Part shown: piece after piece, positions 25,092 through 33,819 of the stretch
Numbering within the stretch: the first letter of the stretch is position 1
How the letters are laid out: every line of letters starts with the position of its first letter
Origin: Pelagisphaera sp964404745
Lineage (GTDB): Bacteria > Verrucomicrobiota > Verrucomicrobiia > Opitutales > Opitutaceae
DNA: 64,000 bases
Reading direction: 5' to 3'
NCBI GenBank assembly: GCA_964404745.1
Contig: CAYOLG010000016.1
Coordinates: 45,197-109,196 of the forward strand
Translations under genes and position numbers: made by a program
Notes under the pieces: model-generated
Told to the model about the DNA's origin: nothing
The model's database searches: none
Seen by the model: only the letters and a program-made list of their open reading frames with translations

Positions 25092-27691
25092 GGAGCGGTA
25101 TTCGGTTGGGTCAACCACTCCAGGTTGAAGCGAGCAAGGGTGATGTTGGCGTAGGCCCAATCCCGATTGCGTTTCACTTTTGGCGGATCGATGCCGCTTT
25201 CATAAAAACAAAGGATCGTTCCGTCTGGCAATACAGCTAGATCGCTGTATGCACTCGGTCCGTCTTCTAGCAGCTTCTGGGTGGGCCAGGTCAATCCGCC
25301 ATCGCGGCTCAGCTTTATGGTGACGTCGTGCCGGGCAGAATGTTTGCGTTTGGTCGTGTGCGGATTGGAGAATAAGAGGACGGGACCAAGAGAACCATCA
25401 CCGCCCGGGTGGGCAACGATACCGGCCATGCAACCTGGTTCCAGCAGATCCTCCACGATGTGCGGCTCCGACCAGTTTGTAGCGCCATCGTCGCTGTAAC
25501 TGGCTAGACGACGGTTTCTTTCGTGTGAATTCCGCACGGTCATGATCACCCGCCCATCGGCCAACTGGGCCACATTTGGCTCCCCTCCTCCACGGACCGC
25601 GAGGTCTCCCGCTTCCCAGGTCTTGCCGTTGTCATCGCTGAATATTACGCCTGTCGCTTTCCGCAGCGGAGCAATTTCTTCATAGGTGGCCAGCCAAAAG
25701 GGTACCATTAAACGGCCATTCGCCAACTGAATAGCATGCCCTGGACCGGAAGCAATGGCTTGCCAATCCAGCTCACCACGAAATTGATCCATGGCGTATG
25801 TAATCTCGACCGGATCGCTCCAACTGAGTCCGTCGTCTTTGCTGACCATGTAAAATGCCCGGACGTATTCGACGCAGTAAACCATGTGAACCAAACCGTC
25901 CTTACCGGCGATGGCCATCGGGTTGTTGACGGTCTGCTCATCCGGACCGCCCATGTCCTTGCCCCGTTTACTTTCAGGCATGTGTGGATTGCGTGGAAGC
26001 CTGGGGCCCATATGCGCCACCTGTTTAGCCTGAGAAAAGGTTTCTCCGCCATCCGTGCTTCGTCGCATATGGATTTCAATTTCACCCCGATCAGCTTCCC
26101 TGAGTTTCCTGGCTTCACAGTAAGCGAGAATCGTTCCCTTGGACGTGACCACGATTCCCGGAATTCGGTAGACGGAATAGCCGTCTGTTTTTTCCTCGAA
26201 CAGCACTTTTTTGTTGAGGAAAGGCTTTTCGTTTGCCGCTGATGCGAAGGCCTGCTGCTCATTCATTTTTGCCCGAAGGTCGTTCAGGACTCTGGAGCTG
26301 GCAGGTTCATCGACAAGATTGGCGTTTTCGATCCGGTAGTCTCCTCGTGATGTCACGCTCGATACATCGGTATAGTCGTAAAGCTCTTCCGCGATCACCT
26401 CGCGGGAAGAGAAATCAACCCAGCGTCCATAGCGGTGCGTGGGCGTGCGGATGGAATAGCCCATGACTTCCGGTTCGCTCTTGCTGAAGGGTCGGGCGAA
26501 CTGACTGCGGACGATGTCGCGGCCGGGTGCACGAGGATTGTTCAGGAGTTGACGAAAGCTCGTGCCGTCCAACTGCCAGGGGGTCTCCAATCCGGCTAGA
26601 TCGGCCAGTGTTGGATAAAGATCAATAAGCTCTACCAGTGAATCCGTTGGTATCCCCGGTTTATCCATCCCTGGAACTCGGACAATCAAGGGGACCCGCG
26701 TGTCCAACTCGAAGTTGGTCCCTTTACACCAGCGTTGGGTTTCGCCCAGGGCAAAGCCATGGTCTCCCCACAGAACGACGATCGTGTTGTCCGCCTCTCC
26801 CAGCTCTTCCAGCTTCTCGAGCAGTTTCCCCACTTGAGTATCCACATAGCTGACACACGCGTAGTATCCGTGCCGGAGGACACGGGTTTGCTCGGCATCG
26901 AGCTGCTCGTCCTGGGGCATGTCGACATAGCCACCCAGTTCGCGGTGCGAATGGTAGGCTGTTTCCGGGGAGTCCTTAACCTCCTTTGGTTCGTCCTCAA
27001 GGGTAAACGCCTCGGGGTCATACCAGTCCCAGTACTTTTTGGGAGCATTGAAAGGCAAGTGCGGCTTGAAGAATCCCACAGCGAGAAAGAAAGGTTCTTC
27101 CTGCTGGGACAGCTCCTCCAGTGTCTGGAGAGCCAGATTGGCCAGCTTGCCGTCCGTGTAGCCGTCGTCCGGCACATCGGCCCTTTCGTAGGACGGGCCC
27201 TTGCCGGAATAACCTTGGTTTTCCGGCAGGTAGTAGTTCTTCCAGCCTGGCTTCTGGAGTATGGCTGGAGTCGTCCAGGATGCATCGTCCTTTTCCTTGG
27301 CATTACCGCTAATGATCTTGCCCAGGCTGAGTGCAGTGTAGCCTTGCCGCATGAAGGCTTGGGGCAGGGTTACGATGTCCGGCAAGGTGTCACGAAACTT
27401 ATTGCGGTTGTGCCAGACTCGGGTCTCATCGGGCAGTCTTCCAGTCAGGATAGAAGCCCGCGAAGGTCCGCAAACCGCCTGCTGGGTGTAGGCCCCAGTG
27501 AACAGGCGTCCAGTGGCGGCGAGCCGATCAATGTTGGGGGAAATGGCCAGATCATCCCCGTAACATCCGAGGGCGGTCCGGAGATCGTCGATGGCGATGA
27601 AGAGGACATTGGGGCGCCCGGAGTTCTCCGCTTGGCAAGTCACTGCCCAGGTCAGGAGGAAGCCCAGAATTATGCGCAGCAGGAAGTTCAT
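25088..27691 (-). CDS. Iduronate-2-sulfatase-like sulfatase fused to a GH33-like sialidase
   Basis: An exported 867-residue two-enzyme protein. Residues 1-21 are a signal peptide. Residues 25 to about 480 form a sulfatase like human iduronate-2-sulfatase (IDDLRTALGCYGD, formylglycine site C74 in AVCGPSRAS, AVGFFKPHLPF, WGDHGFALGE). Residues about 490-867 form a sialidase propeller with the Arg motif YRIP (508-511), five Asp-boxes (545-552, 617-624, 685-692, 733-740, 795-802), EPNVAQL (E704), and SAYSDL with a candidate nucleophilic Tyr (Y815). All typical GH33 landmarks can be found. Both halves look intact, so one polypeptide could desulfate and release a sialic-acid-like residue. It starts two bases after a BNR-propeller gene and overlaps the SGSH-like sulfatase gene. 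Confidence 0.92.
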   Translation of the reverse strand: MNFLLRIILGFLLTWAVTCQAENSGRPNVLFIAIDDLRTALGCYGDDLAISPNIDRLAATGRLFTGAYTQQAVCGPSRASILTGRLPDETRVWHNRNKFRDTLPDIVTLPQAFMRQGYTALSLGKIISGNAKEKDDASWTTPAILQKPGWKNYYLPENQGYSGKGPSYERADVPDDGYTDGKLANLALQTLEELSQQEEPFFLAVGFFKPHLPFNAPKKYWDWYDPEAFTLEDEPKEVKDSPETAYHSHRELGGYVDMPQDEQLDAEQTRVLRHGYYACVSYVDTQVGKLLEKLEELGEADNTIVVLWGDHGFALGETQRWCKGTNFELDTRVPLIVRVPGMDKPGIPTDSLVELIDLYPTLADLAGLETPWQLDGTSFRQLLNNPRAPGRDIVRSQFARPFSKSEPEVMGYSIRTPTHRYGRWVDFSSREVIAEELYDYTDVSSVTSRGDYRIENANLVDEPASSRVLNDLRAKMNEQQAFASAANEKPFLNKKVLFEEKTDGYSVYRIPGIVVTSKGTILAYCEARKLREADRGEIEIHMRRSTDGGETFSQAKQVAHMGPRLPRNPHMPESKRGKDMGGPDEQTVNNPMAIAGKDGLVHMVYCVEYVRAFYMVSKDDGLSWSDPVEITYAMDQFRGELDWQAIASGPGHAIQLANGRLMVPFWLATYEEIAPLRKATGVIFSDDNGKTWEAGDLAVRGGGEPNVAQLADGRVIMTVRNSHERNRRLASYSDDGATNWSEPHIVEDLLEPGCMAGIVAHPGGDGSLGPVLLFSNPHTTKRKHSARHDVTIKLSRDGGLTWPTQKLLEDGPSAYSDLAVLPDGTILCFYESGIDPPKVKRNRDWAYANITLARFNLEWLTQPNTAP

Positions 27692-27693
27692 GA

Positions 27694-28881
27694 CTACTGT
27701 AATTTGAGTTTCCCAAACAGGATCCGGGTCCGCGGCCGCGTATCCGTGCCACTATCCCAAACAGCCCGGTAGTCTCCTGGCTCAACTTCTATTAGAGTGG
27801 GATAGGAGTTTTTGATCCCCATATGGAAAAACGTCTTTTGGGTGCTCCATTCTTCTCCCGAAGGCTTTGTCTTGTACCGCAAAGAAGTACGACCGCCGTT
27901 CGGAAAACCAGACCAAGTGAGATCCCGTTGGGCTGGGCCATCACTGTAGACATATATGTGGGTTCCGTCGCCGCCTCGGGAAAAATGCCCTTTTGATTTG
28001 GCGTTGTGCAATTCGGGTTCCGCTTTGGCTTCGCTCCAGGTGTGGCCGCCATCAAGGCTAACGCTGGAGTAAGCCCTGGGTGGGTCAGTGGTTAAATTGG
28101 TCTCATCGTAATTCGCCGTACGCATGACGATTTTTAGTCCTCCTGCCCCTCCCCACGGGGCGATGTTTCCCTCATGCAAAAAGACTCGGACTTTAGTGGG
28201 CTGCGGGATGTAAGACTCCAGCTCCCACTCAAGCAAACTGCTGCTGCTAAGGACGAAGTGATCACGGCTACCACGGGGGTCAGAACCCAGGGTATTTCGA
28301 TGAGCCGGCAATAAGTACCGCTTTTTCCCTTCAATCTCGGTCTCGACGATGGAGGCATTGGTAATCAAAGGACCTGCGTAGTGCATCGACAACTCTACCG
28401 GTGTCCAAGATCGTCCGCCGTCAGCGGAAAAAGCAGCCACCAAATACGACTCCTCGCTATTCTCCTGCTTGATTGAGCAGCGCATAGCGAAACACCAAAC
28501 CACATTCTGATCCGATGGCTTGAAAAGAACAGGATTGGCGTAGGCAAACTGAAGGGCGCCTTGCTTTTCATTATGATCGAATATCGCCACCGGCTCATCC
28601 CAGGTGTCGCCATCATTCCGGGAAACCATGGCGAAAATGTCGCCCATGTCCTTTTTGCCGTTAGTCATGGCCCCAAAAGCGACAATGAGATGCTGATTTT
28701 TCCATTGGACAATGAAGGGCTGCCATACCCTCCACGAATCCGGGTGCTGATCCACATGTCTCAAAACGCGTAGGTCGGAAACATCTCCTTCGTAATTGTC
28801 TAAACCCGGTTCGGAAGAAAATGCAGGAATCACCAATGACGCAATGAGGGGCAGAAATAGAAGTCTCATATTTAAGGACAT
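27694..28881 (-). CDS. Secreted BNR/sialidase-fold propeller protein
   Basis: A 395-residue exported six-bladed propeller of the sialidase/neuraminidase-like superfamily. A short signal peptide (LLFLPLIASLVIPAFS) is followed by Asp-box motifs SRNDGDTW, SADGGRSW and SLDGGHTW, and by the end of the propeller (YRAVWDSGTDTRPRTR). The RIP Arg motif of active GH33 enzymes is not clear, so it may be a different exo-glycosidase, a lyase or a binding protein. Start at 28881 is preferred because GGAG precedes it at a proper distance; an internal ATG at 28869 is also possible. It is the first gene of the operon with the sulfatase-sialidase fusion and SGSH-like sulfatase, which follow with 2-base and overlapping junctions. 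Confidence 0.85.
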   Translation of the reverse strand: MSLNMRLLFLPLIASLVIPAFSSEPGLDNYEGDVSDLRVLRHVDQHPDSWRVWQPFIVQWKNQHLIVAFGAMTNGKKDMGDIFAMVSRNDGDTWDEPVAIFDHNEKQGALQFAYANPVLFKPSDQNVVWCFAMRCSIKQENSEESYLVAAFSADGGRSWTPVELSMHYAGPLITNASIVETEIEGKKRYLLPAHRNTLGSDPRGSRDHFVLSSSSLLEWELESYIPQPTKVRVFLHEGNIAPWGGAGGLKIVMRTANYDETNLTTDPPRAYSSVSLDGGHTWSEAKAEPELHNAKSKGHFSRGGDGTHIYVYSDGPAQRDLTWSGFPNGGRTSLRYKTKPSGEEWSTQKTFFHMGIKNSYPTLIEVEPGDYRAVWDSGTDTRPRTRILFGKLKLQ

Positions 28882-29265
28882 CGGGCTCCATAATAGGCGG
28901 TGAAATCAGGCAAGCAAGTGGGAAGATTGGCACGGTCATTGATCCAGTATCCTTATCACCAAAACGAGAGCCAAACACCGATCCCTCGTTTGAGAGCCCA
29001 TATCCGGACCAGCCGGATCTTACCAGCTCCGTCCCGATGCCTAGATTGAGTTTTAGAAACCTGCCCGGAGGCTGGGTTCGACCCTCTAATCCGATGCAAA
29101 AGGTGGAGCTTGAACTCCAGGCGAGCTTGGGTCGACCCAGTTGCAGTTGATCTACCGCTAGCTGACGAACCGCCAGAGGATTTGGCTTGGATATCTAGTC
29201 CTCACAACTACTATGACAAAACTTTTCCTAACTCTTTCATTTAAATAGAATCAACCCCCTTTAAC
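28882..29265. other. Divergent intergenic region with dispersed repeat
   Basis: About 384 bases between the BNR operon (minus) and the SMP-30-like gene (plus), expected to hold both promoters. The segment at 29098-29128 (AAAAGGTGGAGCTTGAACTC then GGCGAGCTT) is a copy of a sequence found again at 30288-30318. No gene is visible. Confidence 0.5.
29098..29128. repeat. AAAAGGTGGAGCT repeat, copy 1
   Basis: Shares about 27 of 31 positions with 30288-30318; the inner AGCT...AGCT arrangement is partly palindromic. Both copies flank the SMP-30-like gene, one upstream and one downstream. Confidence 0.65.
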
Positions 29266-30204
29266 ATGCTTCATAAATTGTCACCCTCGTACAAAAACCG
29301 ACTGATCGTTTCTGTCTCTATTGCCGCAATCTTCAGCGCGATCCAAATCCAGGCCCAAGAATTCTCAGCCGGAAAACCCTTAGGGGCTACCAATGAAGCC
29401 GGCGAGTGGGTGGAAATGTCGGACAACGTGAAGGTTTTCGGCAGCTTTCACTTCGCCGAAAGCTGCACTTTCGATCCTGCCAGGAATTTGATATTAGTCA
29501 TTAATTCCGGCGATCGCGCTGATGAATCCAAGAATGATGGATACGTATCGCTCATCAATCCCGATGGCAGCGTACACACCTCAAAATGGATTGGAGCTAC
29601 AAGAGATGGGCTAGAGCTCTATAATCCGCTGGGAAGCGCCATTAAAAACGGTGTGCTCTACACCGTCGACACTGATACGGTGCGATTGTTCGATCTCAAA
29701 TCGGGAAAGCCGCTTCGTTCAATACATGTACCCAGTTCTTCCTTACTAAATGGTATCGCTGTTGCGGATGACGGAACGATCTACGCATCCAATACCCGTC
29801 CCGACTGGAAACTATACAAAATAACCGCCAACGGAAAATCATCGGTTTTAGTTGCGGATGGAAAATTGAGCTCTCCTAACGGGGTTGCCATAGATCCCGA
29901 CGGCAACGTAGTCGTCGTCAATATTGATAACCGGGACGTCATCACCTACAGCCCCAGCGGCAAACTGGTTCGCGTCGAACAATCCGGCGAAAAAGGGAGC
30001 GATGGCATTGTCATTATGGACGACGGAACCAAATACGTGTGCAGCGTGCGCCATGGCAGTGTCTCCCGTATCCGTCCTGGCCAGGAAGCGGAGATCATAG
30101 CCAAGGGAATTCCCAGCGCCGCTTCGATGTGCTACGACTCCATTCAGCATCAGTTAGTCATTCCCATGAATCCCAACAACGGCCTGGCCTTCCTCAAGCT
30201 CTGA
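29266..30204 (+). CDS. Secreted SMP-30/gluconolactonase-like propeller
   Basis: A 312-residue exported six-bladed propeller protein. After a signal peptide (ending near IQIQAQ), the blades carry repeated motifs such as SLLNGIAVADDGTIYASN, SPNGVAIDPDGNVVVVN and GSDGIVIMDDGTKYV. These match the SMP-30/gluconolactonase/LRE-like family of metal-dependent lactonases and the related NHL propellers. The conserved N-D-G metal positions look plausible (NGIAVADDG), so sugar-lactone hydrolysis in the periplasm is possible, but a binding or structural role cannot be excluded. Start at 29266 follows from the signal peptide. It is flanked on both sides by copies of one intergenic repeat and is probably monocistronic. 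Confidence 0.82.
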   Translation: MLHKLSPSYKNRLIVSVSIAAIFSAIQIQAQEFSAGKPLGATNEAGEWVEMSDNVKVFGSFHFAESCTFDPARNLILVINSGDRADESKNDGYVSLINPDGSVHTSKWIGATRDGLELYNPLGSAIKNGVLYTVDTDTVRLFDLKSGKPLRSIHVPSSSLLNGIAVADDGTIYASNTRPDWKLYKITANGKSSVLVADGKLSSPNGVAIDPDGNVVVVNIDNRDVITYSPSGKLVRVEQSGEKGSDGIVIMDDGTKYVCSVRHGSVSRIRPGQEAEIIAKGIPSAASMCYDSIQHQLVIPMNPNNGLAFLKL

Positions 30205-30524
30205 GGAGGGGTTCAGTTTAGCGATCCCACCCAAAAGGTGGAAATGAACGTGCCGGGACGTCACATTCCACCCTTGGCACAGTTCAAAAAAGGTGGAGCT
30301 CGACCTCTGGGCGAGCTTTAGTTGACGCCAATACGCTATGGGGGAGAAGCAATTCTTGCCTGTAGCGCAGCGCAAGGATCCCGCCCCGATTCAGCGGGGC
30401 GATGTTAAAAAATAAAACTGAACTATATACTCAATCGGTTCCATCTGTAAGAAGGATCCAGAACAAATAGCATCCCTATCTTGTATTATGACACTCACGA
30501 CTCCAACCTGAGTGAGATTCCTCG
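30205..30524. other. Intergenic region with repeats and hairpin
   Basis: This gap of 320 bases has the second copy of the AAAAGGTGGAGCT repeat (30288-30318) and a hairpin CGCCCCG-ATTCAG-CGGGGCG at 30382-30401, followed by an A-rich stretch. On the plus strand there is no T-run after it, so terminator function for the SMP-30-like gene is doubtful. No gene is seen. Confidence 0.5.
30288..30318. repeat. AAAAGGTGGAGCT repeat, copy 2
   Basis: AAAAGGTGGAGCTCGACCTC then GGCGAGCTT, nearly the same as 29098-29128. Here AGCTCG and CGAGCT are an inverted pair. It is followed by TTTAGTTGACGCC, like the sequence beside the 13-kb gap. Confidence 0.65.
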
Positions 30525-31255
30525 ATGAAGATCGCCATCTATCCCGCCACTCTCATTGCCACCCTTCTCGCTTATTTCGCCGATGCTAATTCCGCATACC
30601 TGGGAAGCGGCATCAAGATTGGCGATGTCTCCCACAATAACGCCATCGTTTGGAAGCTTGTAGCCAAAGCTCCCGAACCGGTTTATCCGGAAAACCGCTT
30701 CGCCATCGAAATTCGAAAGGAAGTCAACAAATTCCAAACGATGAGCGAACGCGATCTAGGTCCCGAGGGAGCCTATAGGGGACAGCTTCAACCCGGAACC
30801 TCGCTCGATGAAGCGGTTGTAGCTCTGCCTGGCGCTTCCGGCGAAGTAAGATTAACCTATTTCGCAACAGAATCAGCCCTATTCGCTGCCTCCAGTTCTA
30901 ATTGGCAACCGATCGACCAAGACCGAGACTTCACCAAGCGATTCAACTTATCGAATCTTAAACCAATAACTGAATACACCGTACTAATCGAGGCCCGAAA
31001 AGACCGGTCTTCGCCGGTAAGCGCATCCGTCCACGGCTCCTTCACCACCGAAGCTAAACCGGAATCCCACCAAAAAGTCACCTTCACCGTGGCGACCTGC
31101 ACTTTTTTATAACTCGAGACTCCGGCAAAGATGGCTACCGGATTTTCGATTACATGCGGAAGATAGACCCAACGTTTTTCGTCCACGCAGGCGACAACGT
31201 CTACTATGACCTGCACTAGCCCTTTACTACTTACATCGAGCAACTAGGCCAATGA
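30525..31255 (+). pseudogene. Frameshifted, truncated PhoD-like alkaline phosphatase
   Basis: From the ATG at 30525 a signal-bearing frame of 195 codons covers the Fn3-like N-domain of PhoD-type alkaline phosphatases/phosphodiesterases (IKIGDVSHNNAIVW, FTTEAKPESHQKVTFTVATC) and stops at 31110-31112. In the next frame the protein continues as SGKDGYRIFDYMRKIDP and FFVHAGDNVYYDL, which is the family's first metal-binding block (GDxxYY). Restoring one T in the T6 run at about 31103-31108 rejoins the frames. It then meets TAG at 31217-31219 and TGA at 31253-31255 with no further family sequence. The catalytic domain is therefore lost. A sequencing error could explain the first lesion but not the missing remainder. 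Confidence 0.85.
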
Positions 31256-31295
31256 TCTACGAACAACGTTTCCACAATACAACTACGTCTAGTCT

Positions 31296-32696
31296 ATGAT
31301 TTCCACACTGCAATTCATGGGGGCCGTTGGAACGGTTACCGGCTCGCGACACCTTTTAGAGACACGCGGCAAGCGGCTGCTCATAGATTGCGGCCTTTTC
31401 CAAGGCCGCAAAGAGAACCGTCTGAAAAACTGGGATCCCTTCCCCATCGGCCCCGACTCGATCGATGTGGTCATGCTTACCCATGCCCATATTGACCACA
31501 TTGGCTATCTTCCCCGTCTCGTAAAAGATGGCTACAGGGGACCCATCTACGCTACCCATCCCACCGTCGAGCTGGCGGATACGCTTTTGCGGGATACCGC
31601 CAATCTCCAGCAAGAGGAAGCCAAGTGGGCAAACAAGCGAGGATTCAGCAAACACAACCCCGCCTTGCCGCTTTACACTGCGCAGGATGCGGAACGCGTT
31701 CTTGAGCTACTTCATGGCGTTTCCTACGGAGAGGCGTTCAATCCCGTCGAAGGCATCCGAGCCAAGTATCGGGATATGGGGCACATACTGGGCTCAGCTT
31801 ATCTCGACTTGAAAACGACCGACCGGGACGAAAAGCAGATGAAAATCGTTTTCTCAGGCGACATTGGGCGACCCACTGACTCGATTCTTCGACCTCCATC
31901 CCAACCATACAATGTCGACTACCTAGTGATGGAATCGACCTACGGCGACAGGCTCCACACGCCAACCGACGTCCGCCAGCAACTCGCCAATGCCATCAAT
32001 GACTCCGTTGAACGTGGGGGAGCCCTCATGATTCCAGCCTTCGCTGTCGGTCGTTCGCAAAGCCTACTCTACTTGTTGCGAGAAATGGAGACCGAGAACG
32101 AAATCCCCACACTCCCCATTTTTCTCGATTCTCCCATGGCTCTCAAAGCCCTAGAGGCTCACCAGAATCATTTGCGAGACCTCAACTTAACCTGCCGGGC
32201 AAAAAGCTTGGCCGGCACGGATATCTTTTCGCCACGAAAACTGAAACTGATCTCCCACGTGAATCAATCCAAGGCCCTCAATGCGCTGGAAGGGCCTGCC
32301 ATTATCATCGCCGGTAGTGGCATGGCAACGGGAGGACGCATTCTCCATCACATGAAACAGCGGCTGCCCGACCCCTCCAATACCGTTCTTTTCGTGGGCT
32401 ACCAAGCCGAGGGAACTCGTGGCAGAGATCTCGTCGAAGGCAAAGAAAGTATTCGTATGTTCGGCACGGACATCCCCGTCCGGGCCAATATCGTTTCCAT
32501 CGATGGTTTCTCTGGACACGCAGACTGCAACGAAATGCTGGCCTGGTTAATGGCCTTCAACAAACCAATCAAGAAGGCGTTTCTCGTTCATGGAGAGCCC
32601 GACGCGTCCGAAGCCCTGGGAAAACGCATTCGATCAGAATACGGATGGAATCCCATATTGCCAAAATTTGGCCAGCGTTTCGACATCGATTTCTGA
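31296..32696 (+). CDS. MBL-fold beta-CASP hydrolase (RNA-processing type)
   Basis: A 466-residue cytoplasmic metallo-beta-lactamase-fold protein with a beta-CASP cap and a C-terminal RMMBL motif, the domain set of archaeal/bacterial CPSF-73-like endonucleases (YSH1-type). Zinc-site motifs are THAHIDHIG (HxHxDH), GHILGSAYL, SGDIGRP and the C-terminal FSGHADCNEM and VHGEPDAS. The beta-CASP motifs (MESTYGDR and PAFAVGRSQ) are present. All catalytic residues appear intact, so RNA cleavage or trimming is likely, although the substrate is not known. Start at 31296 is normal for the family. It follows the broken PhoD-like pseudogene by 40 bases, and a palindromic repeat with an assembly gap lies after it. 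Confidence 0.93.
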   Translation: MISTLQFMGAVGTVTGSRHLLETRGKRLLIDCGLFQGRKENRLKNWDPFPIGPDSIDVVMLTHAHIDHIGYLPRLVKDGYRGPIYATHPTVELADTLLRDTANLQQEEAKWANKRGFSKHNPALPLYTAQDAERVLELLHGVSYGEAFNPVEGIRAKYRDMGHILGSAYLDLKTTDRDEKQMKIVFSGDIGRPTDSILRPPSQPYNVDYLVMESTYGDRLHTPTDVRQQLANAINDSVERGGALMIPAFAVGRSQSLLYLLREMETENEIPTLPIFLDSPMALKALEAHQNHLRDLNLTCRAKSLAGTDIFSPRKLKLISHVNQSKALNALEGPAIIIAGSGMATGGRILHHMKQRLPDPSNTVLFVGYQAEGTRGRDLVEGKESIRMFGTDIPVRANIVSIDGFSGHADCNEMLAWLMAFNKPIKKAFLVHGEPDASEALGKRIRSEYGWNPILPKFGQRFDIDF

Positions 32697-32734
32697 CAAT
32701 GGTCTTTCCTGAGGGCGTTCTACGAATTCTAAAT

Positions 32735-32875
32735 GGCAGGGCTGACTANNNNNNNNNNNNNNNNNNNNNNNNNNNNNNNNNNNNNNNNNNNNNNNNNNNN
32801 NNNNNNNNNNNNNNNNNNNNNNNNNNNNNNNNNNNNNNNNNNNNNNNNGGCTGACTAGGGATAGTCAGCCCTGCC
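32735..32875. repeat. GGCAGGG palindromic element interrupted by a gap
   Basis: Left edge GGCAGGGCTGACTA (32735-32748) and right edge TAGTCAGCCCTGCC (32862-32875) are perfect inverted copies of 14 bases. The right side also repeats GGCTGACTA (32849-32857) directly after the Ns. The gap thus falls inside a palindrome, and the true element may be much shorter. Confidence 0.75.
32749..32848. other. Assembly gap (100 N)
   Basis: A run of exactly 100 N placed inside a palindromic repeat between the beta-CASP gene and ThuA. The size is conventional. Confidence 0.99.
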
Positions 32876-32922
32876 AAAACTTTTTTAATAGAAACGAGAC
32901 TCTTAGGCGCTCTCTGATAAAT

Positions 32923-33726
32923 ATGACAAAAACATTCACAGCCTTTTCTCTGACGCTCACTATCCTGATTCTCCTTCCCAGCTTAGCTGAGCCCCTTCGC
33001 ATTCACCGTGTCGACAAGTTGGGCGAACACTCGCCGACATCGCCACGATTCGACCACACCATGGCTCGGGCCGAAGGGCGTGTCGTGTTTGCGGAGCTGG
33101 CTCAATCACAAGGTTGGGACTTCACCCAATCCAGCGACAGCGAACTCTTTACAGAAAATGGGCTCGCCGATGTCGACATCATCATTTTCGACAACAATAC
33201 TGGCATTCTTTTCAACGAGTCAGAAAAATCTGCATTCGAAAAATGGGTACGAAAAGGTGGCGGCATCATCGGTATCCACGGCGTTACTCATGCCCATAAA
33301 GGAGTAAACGAGAACAATGAAGCCGAATGGCCCTTCTGGTACGGTCTCTGGGGCGTTCTCCACAAGAGCGGTCCCCAAGAGGGTCCCCAAGGTCGTCGAG
33401 GCTATGCGGACTGGATTACTATGAACGATCAAGCCGACGAACGCCTAAGGCAAAGCGTACCCTTAAAATGGAGATTAGAAATGGTCGAATGGTACTTCTG
33501 GAACCACCACGACAACTACCCTCATACTCAAGTCGTTGCTACCGCTGACGTGAAAGCAAACCAGCCCGAGCTGCCGAGCTACTACCCAGTGACCTGGGCT
33601 CATGTATATCAAGGCGGAAAAGTCTGGTATACAAACATAGGGCACTACGCGGAGAATTTCAGGCAACCCGAATTTATTGAACATATTTTGGACGGAATCG
33701 CCTGGATAAGCGAAGACAACCCATAG
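32923..33726 (+). CDS. ThuA-domain protein, secreted
   Basis: A 267-residue exported ThuA-like protein (class I glutamine-amidotransferase-like fold; linked to trehalose use and to 3-keto-sugar metabolism in PVC bacteria). A signal peptide (MTKTFTAFSLTLTILILLPS) is followed by the family blocks LRIHRVDKLGEHSPT, DIIIFDNNTGI, WVRKGGGIIGIHGVTHA (conserved GGGxxGIH), and VYQGGKVWYTNIGHYAENF at the C-terminus. Catalytic residues of ThuA proteins are not well established. It starts 47 bases after the gap-bearing palindrome and is followed by a sulfatase 93 bases downstream on the same strand, so they may be co-transcribed in glycan use. Confidence 0.92.
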   Translation: MTKTFTAFSLTLTILILLPSLAEPLRIHRVDKLGEHSPTSPRFDHTMARAEGRVVFAELAQSQGWDFTQSSDSELFTENGLADVDIIIFDNNTGILFNESEKSAFEKWVRKGGGIIGIHGVTHAHKGVNENNEAEWPFWYGLWGVLHKSGPQEGPQGRRGYADWITMNDQADERLRQSVPLKWRLEMVEWYFWNHHDNYPHTQVVATADVKANQPELPSYYPVTWAHVYQGGKVWYTNIGHYAENFRQPEFIEHILDGIAWISEDNP

Positions 33727-33819
33727 CCGCGTAGGCAAATTCACGGTTGTGTAACCGGGACCTCCGTGAAATCGTTGGCGCCGAGTCGCGAAGACCTGAC
33801 CTACCCCTCCCACCTAACT

